In this document: in pieces, positions 1 to 7,404 of the stretch
Layout: the number at the start of each line of letters is the position of its first letter
Numbering within the stretch: the first letter of the stretch is position 1
DNA from: CAVVSD01 sp963757125
GTDB taxonomy: Bacteria > Actinomycetota > Thermoleophilia > Solirubrobacterales > Solirubrobacteraceae
Assembly: GCA_963757125.1 (NCBI GenBank)
Contig: CAVWQP010000004.1
Span: forward strand, 124,001 to 188,000
Direction of reading: 5' to 3'
DNA: 64,000 nucleotides
Program-made: the position numbers and the translations under genes
The notes under the pieces: generated by a model
The model's database searches: none
The model's input: only the letters and a program-made list of their open reading frames with translations
Told to the model about the DNA's origin: nothing

Positions 1-434
1 CCGACCGCTACGGCCGCCTGCGCGCGATGGTCTGGGTGCTCCCGCTCTACGGCTTCGGCCAGCTCGTCCCGGCGTTCACCGACTCGATCGCGATCCTCGT
101 CCCGATCATGGTCATCGTGGGCTTCGGCGGCGGCCTCGTGATGACGCTGCCGTACGCGCTGCTGCAGCCGCTCATGCCCCACGGGCGCCACGGGACGCTC
201 ACCGGCTTCTACAGCCTCAGCCGCGGGATCGGCACCGCGATCGGGCCGCTGCTGGCCGGGGTCGCGATCGAGGTCCTCCACGGCCCGTTCGGCTCGACGG
301 AGGGCTACGCGGCGATGTGGCTCGTCTGCGGCGGATCGATCCTGCTCAGCATCCCGTTCCTCATGCGCCTGCGGCACCTCGCGGGGCACATCATCGATCC
401 GGACACCGAGCCGGCGCCGGCCACCGCCGCCTAG
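1..434 (+). CDS. MFS transporter, C-terminal part (5' end outside window)
   Basis: The reading frame is already open at base 3 with a DRYGRLR loop, the conserved cytoplasmic D-R-x-G-R signature of major facilitator superfamily carriers, and runs to TAG at 432-434. About four hydrophobic segments follow, including a glycine-rich GFGGGLVMTLPYALLQ stretch and a final IPFLMRLRHL end. The substrate cannot be told from this half. The N-terminal half lies upstream of the window. It converges on the alpha/beta hydrolase that ends at 431, with stop codons overlapping by a few bases. Confidence 0.8.
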   Translation, partial: DRYGRLRAMVWVLPLYGFGQLVPAFTDSIAILVPIMVIVGFGGGLVMTLPYALLQPLMPHGRHGTLTGFYSLSRGIGTAIGPLLAGVAIEVLHGPFGSTEGYAAMWLVCGGSILLSIPFLMRLRHLAGHIIDPDTEPAPATAA

Positions 435-1219
435 CCCGTCACGCCCAGGACGAGCTGCGCGGCCTCCAGCGGGACGTCGAGCTGCGGGCAGTGACCGACG
501 CCGTCCAGCTCGACCCAGTCCGCGTGCGGCAGCCACTCGCGGCGGAACCGGGCCGCGGCGGCCGGCCAGGGCAGCAGCCGGTCGGCCGTCCCCCAGACCA
601 CGCGGACCGGGCAGTCGATGCGGGCGGCGTCCAGCGTCCAGTCGATCTCGCGCGCGCGGTCGAGCAGATCGGCGCCTCGCGGGCAAGCCGCCACGCCGAG
701 CATGAGGTGGGCGATGAGCTCCGCCGGGATCCCGTCGGGGTCGGCGACGATGAGCTCCGTGGCCCGGCGGCGCCCCTCCGGCGTCGCGGTGATCGCGGCG
801 GCGTGCGGCGCGATCGCCTTCGCCGCGGCCAGCAGGTCGCGCTGCCGCTCCAGCAGCGCGGGCGGGAACGCGCCTCCGTCCCAGCCGCCCGCGGGCGCGA
901 ACGCCACGACGGAGCGGGCGCGCCCGCGCGCGGCGAGCTGCAGCGCGACGTGGCCGCCGAGCGAGTTGCCCACGAGATGCGCCGTGTCGATCCCCGCCGC
1001 GTCGAGCGCGCGCTCCACGCCGTCGGCCAGCGTGTCGCCCGTGATCGGGCCCTCGATCGGCGGGCCGCCGGCGTGACCGGGGAGCGTGGGCGCCAGCACG
1101 TCGTGCCGGCGCTCGAGCGCCGGCAGCACGAGCTCCCAGACCCGCCAGGTGTCCGCGAACCCGTGCAGGCACACGAGCGGCGGCCCGCTGCCGCCGCGGT
1201 GGGCCGGCGTGAACGTCAC
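431..1219 (-). CDS. alpha/beta hydrolase fold protein
   Basis: 262 residues starting at GTG 1219. The start overlaps the stop of the upstream MFS gene, which suggests translational coupling. The N-terminus has the beta-strand and oxyanion region PLVCLHGFADTW, the nucleophile elbow is GNSLGG (serine nucleophile), the acid Asp is in VVWGTADRLLP and the catalytic His in GVGHCPQLD. These are the complete catalytic triad elements of an alpha/beta hydrolase. There is no signal peptide, so it is presumably cytosolic. Pairing with a MarR-regulated efflux pump suggests a detoxification or resistance role, but the substrate is unknown. Confidence 0.85.
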   Translation of the reverse strand: MTFTPAHRGGSGPPLVCLHGFADTWRVWELVLPALERRHDVLAPTLPGHAGGPPIEGPITGDTLADGVERALDAAGIDTAHLVGNSLGGHVALQLAARGRARSVVAFAPAGGWDGGAFPPALLERQRDLLAAAKAIAPHAAAITATPEGRRRATELIVADPDGIPAELIAHLMLGVAACPRGADLLDRAREIDWTLDAARIDCPVRVVWGTADRLLPWPAAAARFRREWLPHADWVELDGVGHCPQLDVPLEAAQLVLGVTG

Positions 1220-2922
1220 ACGGGCGTCGGCTGCGCCGACCGCGGCGACGGCTCGACCGGCACCGTCTCGTCCTCGACGACGCGCCCACCGCGCATGAGC
1301 GACGCCGCCGCGGCGATGAGGCAGGCGACGATCGCGAACAGGAACGCCGCGTGCAGCCCGTCCTTGAACGGGCCGGAGATGAGCGTCGGGAAGAACGAGT
1401 GCCCGGTCAGCACGGCCTGGTCGTGGGCGGGCAGCGTCGACAGGACGTCGGAGCCGAGCAGGTGCTGGATCGGGTTGTAGCCGAGGAACGCCGCGAACAG
1501 GATCGAGACCGGCGGCAGCGCCGCGACCTGCTGCGCGACGTCCGCGGGCACGCCGTGCGCGGTCAGGCCCGCGTTCATGGTCGCCGGGAGCGTCGCCGCC
1601 AGCCCGATGATCATGAGCGTGAAGAAGATGCCGATCGAGAGGACCTGCGCGGAGTTCTGGAACGTCTGGTTCATCGCCCCGCCGGCACCGCGGTCGCCCG
1701 GTGGGAGGCTGTTCATCACCGCCGCCCGGTTGGGCGACGCGAACATGCCCATCGACGCGCCGATGAGGAACAGGATCGCGCCGAACGCCAGGTAGGAGAA
1801 GTTCGTCGGGAGCATGAGCAGCAGGCCGAAGCCGACCGCCGTGAGGAGCATCCCAGCCGTCGCGAACGGGCGCGCGCCGTACCGGTCCGACAGGAAGCCC
1901 GACGTCGGGCCGGCGAGGAGCATGCCGACGGTGAGCGGCAACATGTAGATGCCCGCCCACAGCGGCGTCTCCTCGAACGAGTAGCCGTGCTGCGGCAGCC
2001 AGATGCCCTGCAGCCAGATGATGAGCATGAACATGAGCCCCCCGCGGGCAACCGCGGAGAGGAACGTCGACAGCGTGCCGAACGTGAACGCGCGGATGCG
2101 GAACAACGGCAGGCGGAACATCGGGTACGGCTGGCGGTACTCGACGATCACGAACGTGACGAGGCAGACGACGGCGGCCCCGAGCAGCGCGAGCACCTTC
2201 GGGCTCCCCCACCCGATCGCGTGGCCGCCCCATGGGCGGATCCCGTACGTGACCGACGTCATGACCAGGATCAGCGCCAGGGCGAACGTGATGTTCCCCC
2301 ACCAGTCGATCGGCGCCTTGCGCGGCGTGCTGAGCTCGCGCAGCACGCGGTAGGACCAGATCGTCCCGAAGATCCCGACCGGCACCGAGATGAGGAAGAC
2401 CAGGCGCCAGTCGATCGGCGCGAGGATGCCGCCGAGGACGAGGCCGATGAAGACGCCGCTGACGCCGACGATGTTGTTGATCCCGAGCGCCATCCCGCGC
2501 TGGTTGGCGGGGAACGCGTCGGTGATGATCGCGGCCGCGTTGGCCAGCAGGCACGCGCCGCCGATGCCCTGCACGATCCGGAAGACGATGAGGAACGCGG
2601 CGCCGTTGCGCCCGTGCATCCAGTCGATGGCGAGGATGAGCGACGCCACGGTGTAGATGACGAAGCCGAGGTTGTAGATCTTCACCCGGCCGACCATGTC
2701 GCCGAGCCGGCCGAGGCTGACGATGAGCACGCTCGTCACGACGAGGTAGCCGAGGATCATCCACAGCAGGTAGAAGGAGTTCGCCGGGATGAGGGGGTCG
2801 AGCCCGATGCCGCGGAAGATGTCCGGCATCGCGATGATCGTGATCGAGCCGTCGAGCGTCGCGAGCAGGACGGCGAGGGTCGCGTTGGAGAGCGCGATCC
2901 ACTTGTAGCGGTCCGGATCCAT
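1216..2922 (-). CDS. DHA2-type MFS efflux transporter (EmrB/QacA-like)
   Basis: 568 residues from ATG 2922; a GTG three codons upstream (2931) is an alternative start. The many hydrophobic segments and the length fit the 14-TM drug:H+ antiporter 2 family. Visible motifs are LGRLGDMVGR (motif A-like) in the first loop, RIVQGIGGACLLANAAAIITD, and a second DRYGARP loop near residue 350. It is divergent from a MarR regulator across a 72-base gap that holds an inverted repeat, so repression by that MarR and induction by a ligand or drug is a reasonable inference. The downstream hydrolase overlaps its stop codon. Confidence 0.9.
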   Translation of the reverse strand: MDPDRYKWIALSNATLAVLLATLDGSITIIAMPDIFRGIGLDPLIPANSFYLLWMILGYLVVTSVLIVSLGRLGDMVGRVKIYNLGFVIYTVASLILAIDWMHGRNGAAFLIVFRIVQGIGGACLLANAAAIITDAFPANQRGMALGINNIVGVSGVFIGLVLGGILAPIDWRLVFLISVPVGIFGTIWSYRVLRELSTPRKAPIDWWGNITFALALILVMTSVTYGIRPWGGHAIGWGSPKVLALLGAAVVCLVTFVIVEYRQPYPMFRLPLFRIRAFTFGTLSTFLSAVARGGLMFMLIIWLQGIWLPQHGYSFEETPLWAGIYMLPLTVGMLLAGPTSGFLSDRYGARPFATAGMLLTAVGFGLLLMLPTNFSYLAFGAILFLIGASMGMFASPNRAAVMNSLPPGDRGAGGAMNQTFQNSAQVLSIGIFFTLMIIGLAATLPATMNAGLTAHGVPADVAQQVAALPPVSILFAAFLGYNPIQHLLGSDVLSTLPAHDQAVLTGHSFFPTLISGPFKDGLHAAFLFAIVACLIAAAASLMRGGRVVEDETVPVEPSPRSAQPTPV

Positions 2923-2940
2923 GGACTTCACGTGGGCAAA

Positions 2941-2974
2941 CTCTACAGGCAAACTGTGCAGTTCACCTGCAGAG
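2941..2974. promoter_or_regulatory. Probable MarR operator (inverted repeat)
   Basis: Two 15-base arms (2941-2955 and 2960-2974) separated by GTGC are complementary at 12 of 15 positions. The repeat lies in the short gap between the divergent MFS pump (start 2922) and the MarR gene (start 2995), where a MarR dimer would block both promoters. Confidence 0.65.
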
Positions 2975-2994
2975 GTTCGTCTACACTCAGGCGC

Positions 2995-3420
2995 GTGAGG
3001 ACCGAGACGGACACGGCGCTGCTCGCCTACGACCTGCGCGAGACCGTGGGGCGGCTCGTCCGGCGCCTGCGCCGCGAGCCGGGCCCGCCGCTGGGCCAGC
3101 ACGCCGTCCTCGGGCGGCTCGACCGCGACGGGCCGGCGAGCATCTCGGAGCTCGCGACCGAGAGCCACATGCGCCCCCAGTCGATGGCGCAGACCGTCAA
3201 GGACCTCGAGGAGGCGGGCCACGTCCGCCGCCGGGCCGACCCCGCCGACGGACGGCGCTCGTTCGTCGAGCTCACGCCGTCCGGCCGGAAGGTCCTCGAG
3301 GAGACCCGCGCCCAGCGCGAGGACTGGCTGACCCGCGCGCTGGACTCCGAGCTCGACGAGAGCGAGCGCGAGCGCCTCCGGGAGGCGCTCAGGCTCCTCA
3401 CGCGCGTGGCCGACGCCTAG
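2995..3420 (+). CDS. MarR family winged-helix transcriptional regulator
   Basis: 141 residues from GTG 2995. The winged-helix core is clear: ISELATESHMRPQSMAQTVK is the helix-turn-helix (about residues 45-65), followed by a wing with DPADGRRSFVELTPSG, the hallmark D-x-R-x-x-x-L-T segment of MarR proteins. N- and C-terminal helices supply dimerisation. It is divergent from a DHA2 pump and close to a good inverted repeat, so it most likely represses the pump/hydrolase operon and itself. The ligand is unknown. Confidence 0.9.
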   Translation: MRTETDTALLAYDLRETVGRLVRRLRREPGPPLGQHAVLGRLDRDGPASISELATESHMRPQSMAQTVKDLEEAGHVRRRADPADGRRSFVELTPSGRKVLEETRAQREDWLTRALDSELDESERERLREALRLLTRVADA

Positions 3421-3839
3421 TCGACCGCGATCCGCCGCTCGCTCGCGTCGATCGGGACGTCGTTGATCGAGGCGTAGCGCCTGGCCATGAGGCCGGACGC
3501 GTCGAACTCCCAGTTCTCGTTGCCGTAGGACCGCCACCAGCGCCCGTCGGCGTCCCGGCTCTCGTACTCGAAGCGCACCGCGATGCGGTTCTCGCCGAAC
3601 GCCCACAGCGACTTCCTCAGCCGGTAGTCCTGCTCGCGCGCCCACTTGCGCCGCAGGAACGCGCGGATCTCGTCGCGGCCGTTGATGAACTCGTCGCGGT
3701 TGCGCCACTCGGAGTCCTCGGTGTAGGCGAGCGCGACGCGGTCGGGGTCGCGGCTGTTCCATGCGTCCTCGGCGGCCTGGACCTTCGCGGCGGCCGACTC
3801 GGCCGTGAACGGTGGGCGGATGTCGGTCGGGCCTGGCAT
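3417..3839 (-). CDS. SnoaL/NTF2-like fold protein (DUF1348-type)
   Basis: 140 residues. AEDAWNSRDPDRVALAYTED is the usual first helix of NTF2-like proteins, and RNRDEFINGRDEIRAFLRRKW followed by tryptophan-rich strands matches the DUF1348 subgroup. Function is uncharacterised; such folds are cyclases, isomerases or binding proteins. It starts a few bases after the end of the amidohydrolase gene on the same strand and is probably co-transcribed with it. Its 3' end overlaps the end of the convergent MarR gene by four bases. Confidence 0.8.
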   Translation of the reverse strand: MPGPTDIRPPFTAESAAAKVQAAEDAWNSRDPDRVALAYTEDSEWRNRDEFINGRDEIRAFLRRKWAREQDYRLRKSLWAFGENRIAVRFEYESRDADGRWWRSYGNENWEFDASGLMARRYASINDVPIDASERRIAVD

Positions 3840-3843
3840 GCCG

Positions 3844-4884
3844 CTACGCGCCCGCGGTCCGGAACAGGCGCTCCGCCGCGTTGCGCCCGAGCACCTTCTC
3901 CTTGGCCTCGTCGCTGACGTCCGGGAGCGCCCGGATCGTCTCCCAGATCGGCGCGTTGTCCCACCCGGGGTAGTTGGAGCCCAGCACGACGTTGTCCTCG
4001 CCGATGACGTCGATGAGCAGCTTCAGCGACGCGGGCTCGTGCACCACGGTGTCGAAGTACATCTGGGAGAAGTACTCCGTCGGAGCCCGCTCGAGGCGCT
4101 CGCCGGCGAAGCGATCGCCACGTCCGTACACCTCGGCGTGGTAGGCGAGCCTGCCGACCTGGTACGGGATCATCCCGCCGCCGTGCGGGATCATCACCCG
4201 CAGGTTCGGGTGACGGTCCAGGGCGCCGCTGAAGATGAGCCCGATGACCGCGACCGACTCGGTGAAGAGGTACCCCCAGGCCCAGTCGATCTGGTGCTTC
4301 ATGAGCCACTCGCCGCCCGCTGCCTTGAGGTCGAGGTCCTGGCCCAGGGCGACCGGGTGCAGCAGGATCGGCACGTCGAGCCGCTCCGCGGTCGCGAGGA
4401 ACTCCGCGCACTCCGGATCGGCCAGCGTGCGGCCGTCCCCGATGACGTAGCCGAGCGAGCACGACCTGAGGCCGAGCTCGCGGACGGCGCGCTCCAGCTC
4501 GGCCGCAGCGAGATCCAGATCCTGCATCGGCAGCTGCGCCGAGCCCCAGAACCGGTCGGGATGCTCGGCGATGTGGCGCGCCGTCTCGTCGTTGAAGGCC
4601 CGCGAGAACTCGTTGTTCACCGCCGCCTCGAGGTGGTAGCTGAAGACCATCGGGCTGGGCTGCAGGACGTGCACGTCGATGCCGTTCTCGTCCATGAACG
4701 GGATCTGCTCGTGCAGCCCGTGCCCCCAGAAGCGGTCGGGCGTCCCCGGGACCGAGTACTCGACGTCACCGCTGCGGAAGTACCACGCACCGTCCCGCGT
4801 CGTCATCTCGATGCCGTAGGGCTCGACGATGCTGAGCACCGACGCGGGCTGGTAGTGCGTGTGGACGTTGACGACTGGGGGCAC
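3844..4884 (-). CDS. Amidohydrolase family 2 protein (ACMSD/decarboxylase-like)
   Basis: 346 residues from GTG 4884, chosen because GGAGG lies 6 to 8 bases upstream. The N-terminal NVHTHY is the H-x-H metal site of amidohydrolases. Further metal or substrate ligands are the His in ILLHP, the His in MIPHGGGMIPYQ and the Asp region near VLGSNYPGWDN (Asn where many members have Asp). This is the layout of the amidohydrolase-2 TIM barrels that decarboxylate or hydrolyse aromatic acids. The substrate is unknown. Upstream, ACCCTA at 4914-4919 reads TAGGGT on the minus strand and may be a -10 box. Confidence 0.85.
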   Translation of the reverse strand: MPPVVNVHTHYQPASVLSIVEPYGIEMTTRDGAWYFRSGDVEYSVPGTPDRFWGHGLHEQIPFMDENGIDVHVLQPSPMVFSYHLEAAVNNEFSRAFNDETARHIAEHPDRFWGSAQLPMQDLDLAAAELERAVRELGLRSCSLGYVIGDGRTLADPECAEFLATAERLDVPILLHPVALGQDLDLKAAGGEWLMKHQIDWAWGYLFTESVAVIGLIFSGALDRHPNLRVMIPHGGGMIPYQVGRLAYHAEVYGRGDRFAGERLERAPTEYFSQMYFDTVVHEPASLKLLIDVIGEDNVVLGSNYPGWDNAPIWETIRALPDVSDEAKEKVLGRNAAERLFRTAGA

Positions 4885-4928
4885 GTGACCTCCGCTCCTC
4901 GAGAGGTCACGAACCCTAGTCCGCGGCG

Positions 4929-5164
4929 CTAGCCGACCCGCACCACCGAGTACGCCGTCTCCGGCGTCGGCGGCGTCCCGAACCGCGCGTTCACCGCGTA
5001 CAGGGCGTGCTCCACGCGCGTGATCGTCGTCGGGACGTCGAAGTCCGGATCGGTCAGCGTCCCGGTCACGCGCCCGGCCGGGGCGGCGGCGGCACGGCAA
5101 TCGGGACGAACGCGAGCAGCTTCAGGGTCAGCGTGAGGATCCGGCGCGGAGAGAGCAGGGACAT
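4929..5164 (-). pseudogene. Remnant of a secreted SMP-30/beta-propeller-like gene
   Basis: From ATG 5164 the minus strand encodes a signal-peptide-like start (MSLLSPRRILTLTLKLLAF and on) that stops after 33 codons. In another frame, downstream, lies a C-terminal stretch DVPTTITR, LYAVNARFGTPPTPET and SVVRVG. From memory, NARFGTPPTP near the terminus is typical of the large actinobacterial SMP-30/gluconolactonase-like secreted proteins (some labelled superoxide dismutase). The simplest reading is a 300-plus-residue gene that lost its middle and its frame. The family assignment is by recall, not by search. Confidence 0.5.
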
Positions 5165-5242
5165 GGGAGTTTGGGTGCCCTGACACTGCGCACCGCGGTC
5201 ACGTCGAATGGGAGATCTGCGAGAAGATCCTGTGCGCCGCGG

Positions 5243-5383
5243 TCAGAACGCCGCGCCGCGCCGCCGGCTGGCCAGGAAGGCGAGGATCGCGAGGATCGCG
5301 ATGGCGAACAGGATGGGATGCACGATGGTGCCGCCCGCAATTGCGATGATCAGCAGCACGACCCCGATGATGAGCCACAACAT
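5243..5383 (-). CDS. Small hydrophobic membrane protein
   Basis: 46 residues from ATG 5383, with AAAGGAG seven bases upstream. There are two hydrophobic stretches (MLWLIIGVVLLIIAIAGG and ILFAIAILAILAFLA) and a basic RRR end, so it is a tiny integral membrane protein with the positive tail inside. No family is recognised. Its promoter must lie in the 120 bases shared with the divergent Crp/Fnr gene, which also hold two GACGTC palindromes. Confidence 0.7.
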   Translation of the reverse strand: MLWLIIGVVLLIIAIAGGTIVHPILFAIAILAILAFLASRRRGAAF

Positions 5384-5465
5384 GACTGCTCCTTTGGCTT
5401 GGTCCGTCTGGCATCCGGCAGACTGTCCGGCCGCCGCGCGACCCGGAAGCGACGTCGTCGGAGCC

Positions 5466-5489
5466 GGGACGTCCGCACTCGGACGTCCG
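5466..5489. promoter_or_regulatory. Two spaced GACGTC palindromes upstream of Crp/Fnr gene
   Basis: GGGACGTCCG (5466-5475) and CGGACGTCCG (5480-5489) have centres 14 bases apart, about 15 bases before the regulator start. A third, longer copy lies just after the gene (6258-6275). They look like operator half-sites for a dimeric regulator, possibly the adjacent Crp/Fnr protein. Confidence 0.45.
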
Positions 5490-5504
5490 GGGTAGGGCGG
5501 TCCC

Positions 5505-6239
5505 GTGTCCACCCGCCCACCCGTCGCGCTCATCGACGAGGACCACGACCTCGAGGCGGTCGTCGCGCCCGAGGACCGCGAGCGCGCCCGGCGCGACGTC
5601 CTCGCGCGCGTCGTCCGGCTGTCGCCCGGTGCGTGGGACGTCACGGGCTCGCGTGAGCCCGACCGCCACCATCGCGGCTTCCTCGTCCTCGACGGGCTGC
5701 TCACCCGCGAGGTCGAGGTGCTCGGCCGGCGGTGCGTGGAGCTGCTCGGCCCCGGTGACGTGCTGCGCCCGTGGCAGTGGGACCAGGAGGGATCGCACGT
5801 CCGCGCCGAGGTGGGCTGGCGCGTGCTCGAGCCGACGGACCTCGCCGTCCTCGACCACGGGCTCGTCGAGCGCATGATGCCCTTCCCGCAGCTCGGCGTG
5901 GAGCTCTTCACCCGTGGGGCCCGCCGCGCCCATCACCTCGCCGTCGCGCTCGCGATCGCCCACCACCAGCGCGTGGAGGACCGCCTCGTCCTCACGCTCT
6001 GGCACCTCGCCGAGCGCTGGGGACGCGTGAGCCCCGACGGCGTCACCGTCCCGTTGCCGTTGGGCCACCAGCGCCTCGCCGACCTCGTCGGCGCGACCCG
6101 CCCGAGCGTCACGACGGCGCTCGGCGAGCTGACGCGCTCGGGAACGCTCTCGCGCCGCGAGGACGGCACCTGGCTGCTGCACGGCGCTCCTCCGAAGGAG
6201 CTGCGCCACCACCGTCTGGCCACGGCCGAACTGAGCTAG
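5505..6239 (+). CDS. Crp/Fnr family transcriptional regulator
   Basis: 244 residues from GTG 5505. The N-terminal two thirds form a cNMP-binding-like beta roll with VLDGLLTREVEVLGRRCVE and LLGPGDVLRPW. A long dimerisation helix follows (about residues 135-165) with RVEDRLVLTLWHLAERWG, and then the Crp-type helix-turn-helix HQRLADLVGATRPSVTTALG plus the wing RREDGTWLLHG. Which effector it senses is not evident; the canonical cAMP-contacting RxS motif is not visible. The palindromes on both sides may be its targets. Confidence 0.88.
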   Translation: MSTRPPVALIDEDHDLEAVVAPEDRERARRDVLARVVRLSPGAWDVTGSREPDRHHRGFLVLDGLLTREVEVLGRRCVELLGPGDVLRPWQWDQEGSHVRAEVGWRVLEPTDLAVLDHGLVERMMPFPQLGVELFTRGARRAHHLAVALAIAHHQRVEDRLVLTLWHLAERWGRVSPDGVTVPLPLGHQRLADLVGATRPSVTTALGELTRSGTLSRREDGTWLLHGAPPKELRHHRLATAELS

Positions 6240-6257
6240 TCGCCGCACCGATGTCCG

Positions 6258-6275
6258 CGCGCGGACGTCCGCGCG
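6258..6275. promoter_or_regulatory. 18-bp perfect palindrome CGCGCGGACGTCCGCGCG
   Basis: A perfect self-complementary 18-mer in the 115-base gap between the Crp/Fnr gene and the next operon. It shares the core CGGACGTCCG with the site at 5480-5489. It could be an operator for the 6355-7358 operon, or the base of a terminator. Confidence 0.5.
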
Positions 6276-6354
6276 GCGACCGCCTCGCTCGACCCGCATG
6301 CGGGGTCGGGCACACCCTGCCGGTGACACGTATCCGACCGACAGGGGGATCGAT

Positions 6355-6900
6355 GTGATCTGGATCGTGGTTGCGATCGCCGTGGTGCTCGTCCTCGCCG
6401 TGCTCGGGGCTATGGCCCTCGGCACACGGCGCTCGAAGCGGCTGCGCGAGGGCTTCGGCCCGGAGTACGACCGCGTGGTGGAGCGCCACGGCGACCAGCG
6501 GGCGGCGGAGGCCGACCTGCAGCAGCGCCGCAATCGACGGCGCGGGCTCGACATCCGCCCGTTGGAACCCGAGGCGCGCGACGCGTACGCCGAGCGCTGG
6601 ACGCAGGCCCAGCGCCGGTTCGTCGACGCGCCTGCGTCCGCCGTGGCCGAGGCCGACGAGCTCGTCGCGGAGGTCATGCGCGAGCGCGGCTATCCGGTCG
6701 ACGACTTCGGCCAGCGCGCCGAGGACCTCTCCGTGGACCACCCGGAGACGGTCGAGCACTACCGCGAGGCGCACGCCATCTCGATGGCCAGCGCCGCGCA
6801 GCACGCGGACACCGAGGACCTGCGGAGCGCGATGGTGCACTACCGCGCGCTCTTCGACGACCTGCTGGAAGACACGAAGCACCTCGAGGAGACGATCTGA
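6355..6900 (+). CDS. Membrane-anchored hypothetical protein (paralogue of next gene)
   Basis: 181 residues from GTG 6355; AGGGGG lies about seven bases upstream. The first 20 residues (VIWIVVAIAVVLVLAVLGAM) form one N-terminal membrane anchor, and the rest is a charged helical soluble domain rich in R, E and A. The C-terminal half has YAERWTQAQRRFVD, AEADELVAEVM and DTEDLRSAMVHYRALFDDLLE, which recur in the next gene. No database family is recalled. The stop overlaps the start of the next gene (TGATG), so both are co-translated. The pair may be an envelope or stress module, but nothing in the sequence proves a function. Confidence 0.75.
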   Translation: MIWIVVAIAVVLVLAVLGAMALGTRRSKRLREGFGPEYDRVVERHGDQRAAEADLQQRRNRRRGLDIRPLEPEARDAYAERWTQAQRRFVDAPASAVAEADELVAEVMRERGYPVDDFGQRAEDLSVDHPETVEHYREAHAISMASAAQHADTEDLRSAMVHYRALFDDLLEDTKHLEETI

Positions 6901-7358
6901 TGGAGACAGGACACGAGCAGGGCACGAGCACGCGCGACCTCGCCGGCGGCGCGGTCGAGGATCGCGTCCCCGACGACGGCCGCGACGTCGAGACGCCCGT
7001 CGGCACGGACGACATCGGCGGCGTCGATGCGGGCGCGGCGCGCCCGGAGCGCCCGGAGCGCCCCGCGCCGAGTCGCGACGACGACGACGACATCGCGCTG
7101 CTGCCGCACGACGAGGGCGCCGGCTACCAGTACCGCTGGCAGGAGCTGCAGACCGGCTTCGTGGACGAGCCGCGCCGGACGGTCGAGCAGGCCGACGAGC
7201 TCGTCGCGCAGGTCATGCAGCGCCTCGCGGAGAGCTTCGCGTCCGAGCGCGAGCGCCTCGAGGGCCAGTGGGGCCGGGGCGAGGACGTCTCCACGGAGGA
7301 CCTGCGGGTCGCGCTCCAGCGCTACCGCGCGTTCTTCAACCGGCTGCTCTCGGCCTAG
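6900..7358 (+). CDS. Soluble acidic hypothetical protein (paralogue of preceding gene)
   Basis: 152 residues. The first 75 are acidic and low complexity (DDDDDIALL). The rest repeats the domain of the upstream neighbour: YRWQELQTGFVDEPRRTVEQ, ADELVAQVMQRLA and STEDLRVALQRYRAFFNRLL. Unlike the neighbour it has no membrane anchor. Translational overlap and a shared domain suggest the two products interact as a membrane-bound and a free partner. A strong hairpin (7367-7403) follows the stop codon. No known family is recognised. Confidence 0.75.
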   Translation: METGHEQGTSTRDLAGGAVEDRVPDDGRDVETPVGTDDIGGVDAGAARPERPERPAPSRDDDDDIALLPHDEGAGYQYRWQELQTGFVDEPRRTVEQADELVAQVMQRLAESFASERERLEGQWGRGEDVSTEDLRVALQRYRAFFNRLLSA

Positions 7359-7366
7359 GCGCGCGC

Positions 7367-7403
7367 GGGCGGCACCGCTGCCAGATGTGGCAGGGTGCCG
7401 CCC
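7367..7403 (+). terminator. Strong GC hairpin ending one base before the LLM gene
   Basis: GGGCGGCACC + CTGCCA pairs with TGGCAG + GGTGCCGCCC (16 bp, one bulged G, loop GATG). It lies 9 bases after the stop at 7358 and ends at 7403; the next ATG is 7405. It probably terminates the upstream operon, and it must also cover the ribosome site of the LLM gene if that is read through. Confidence 0.65.
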
Positions 7404-7404
7404 G

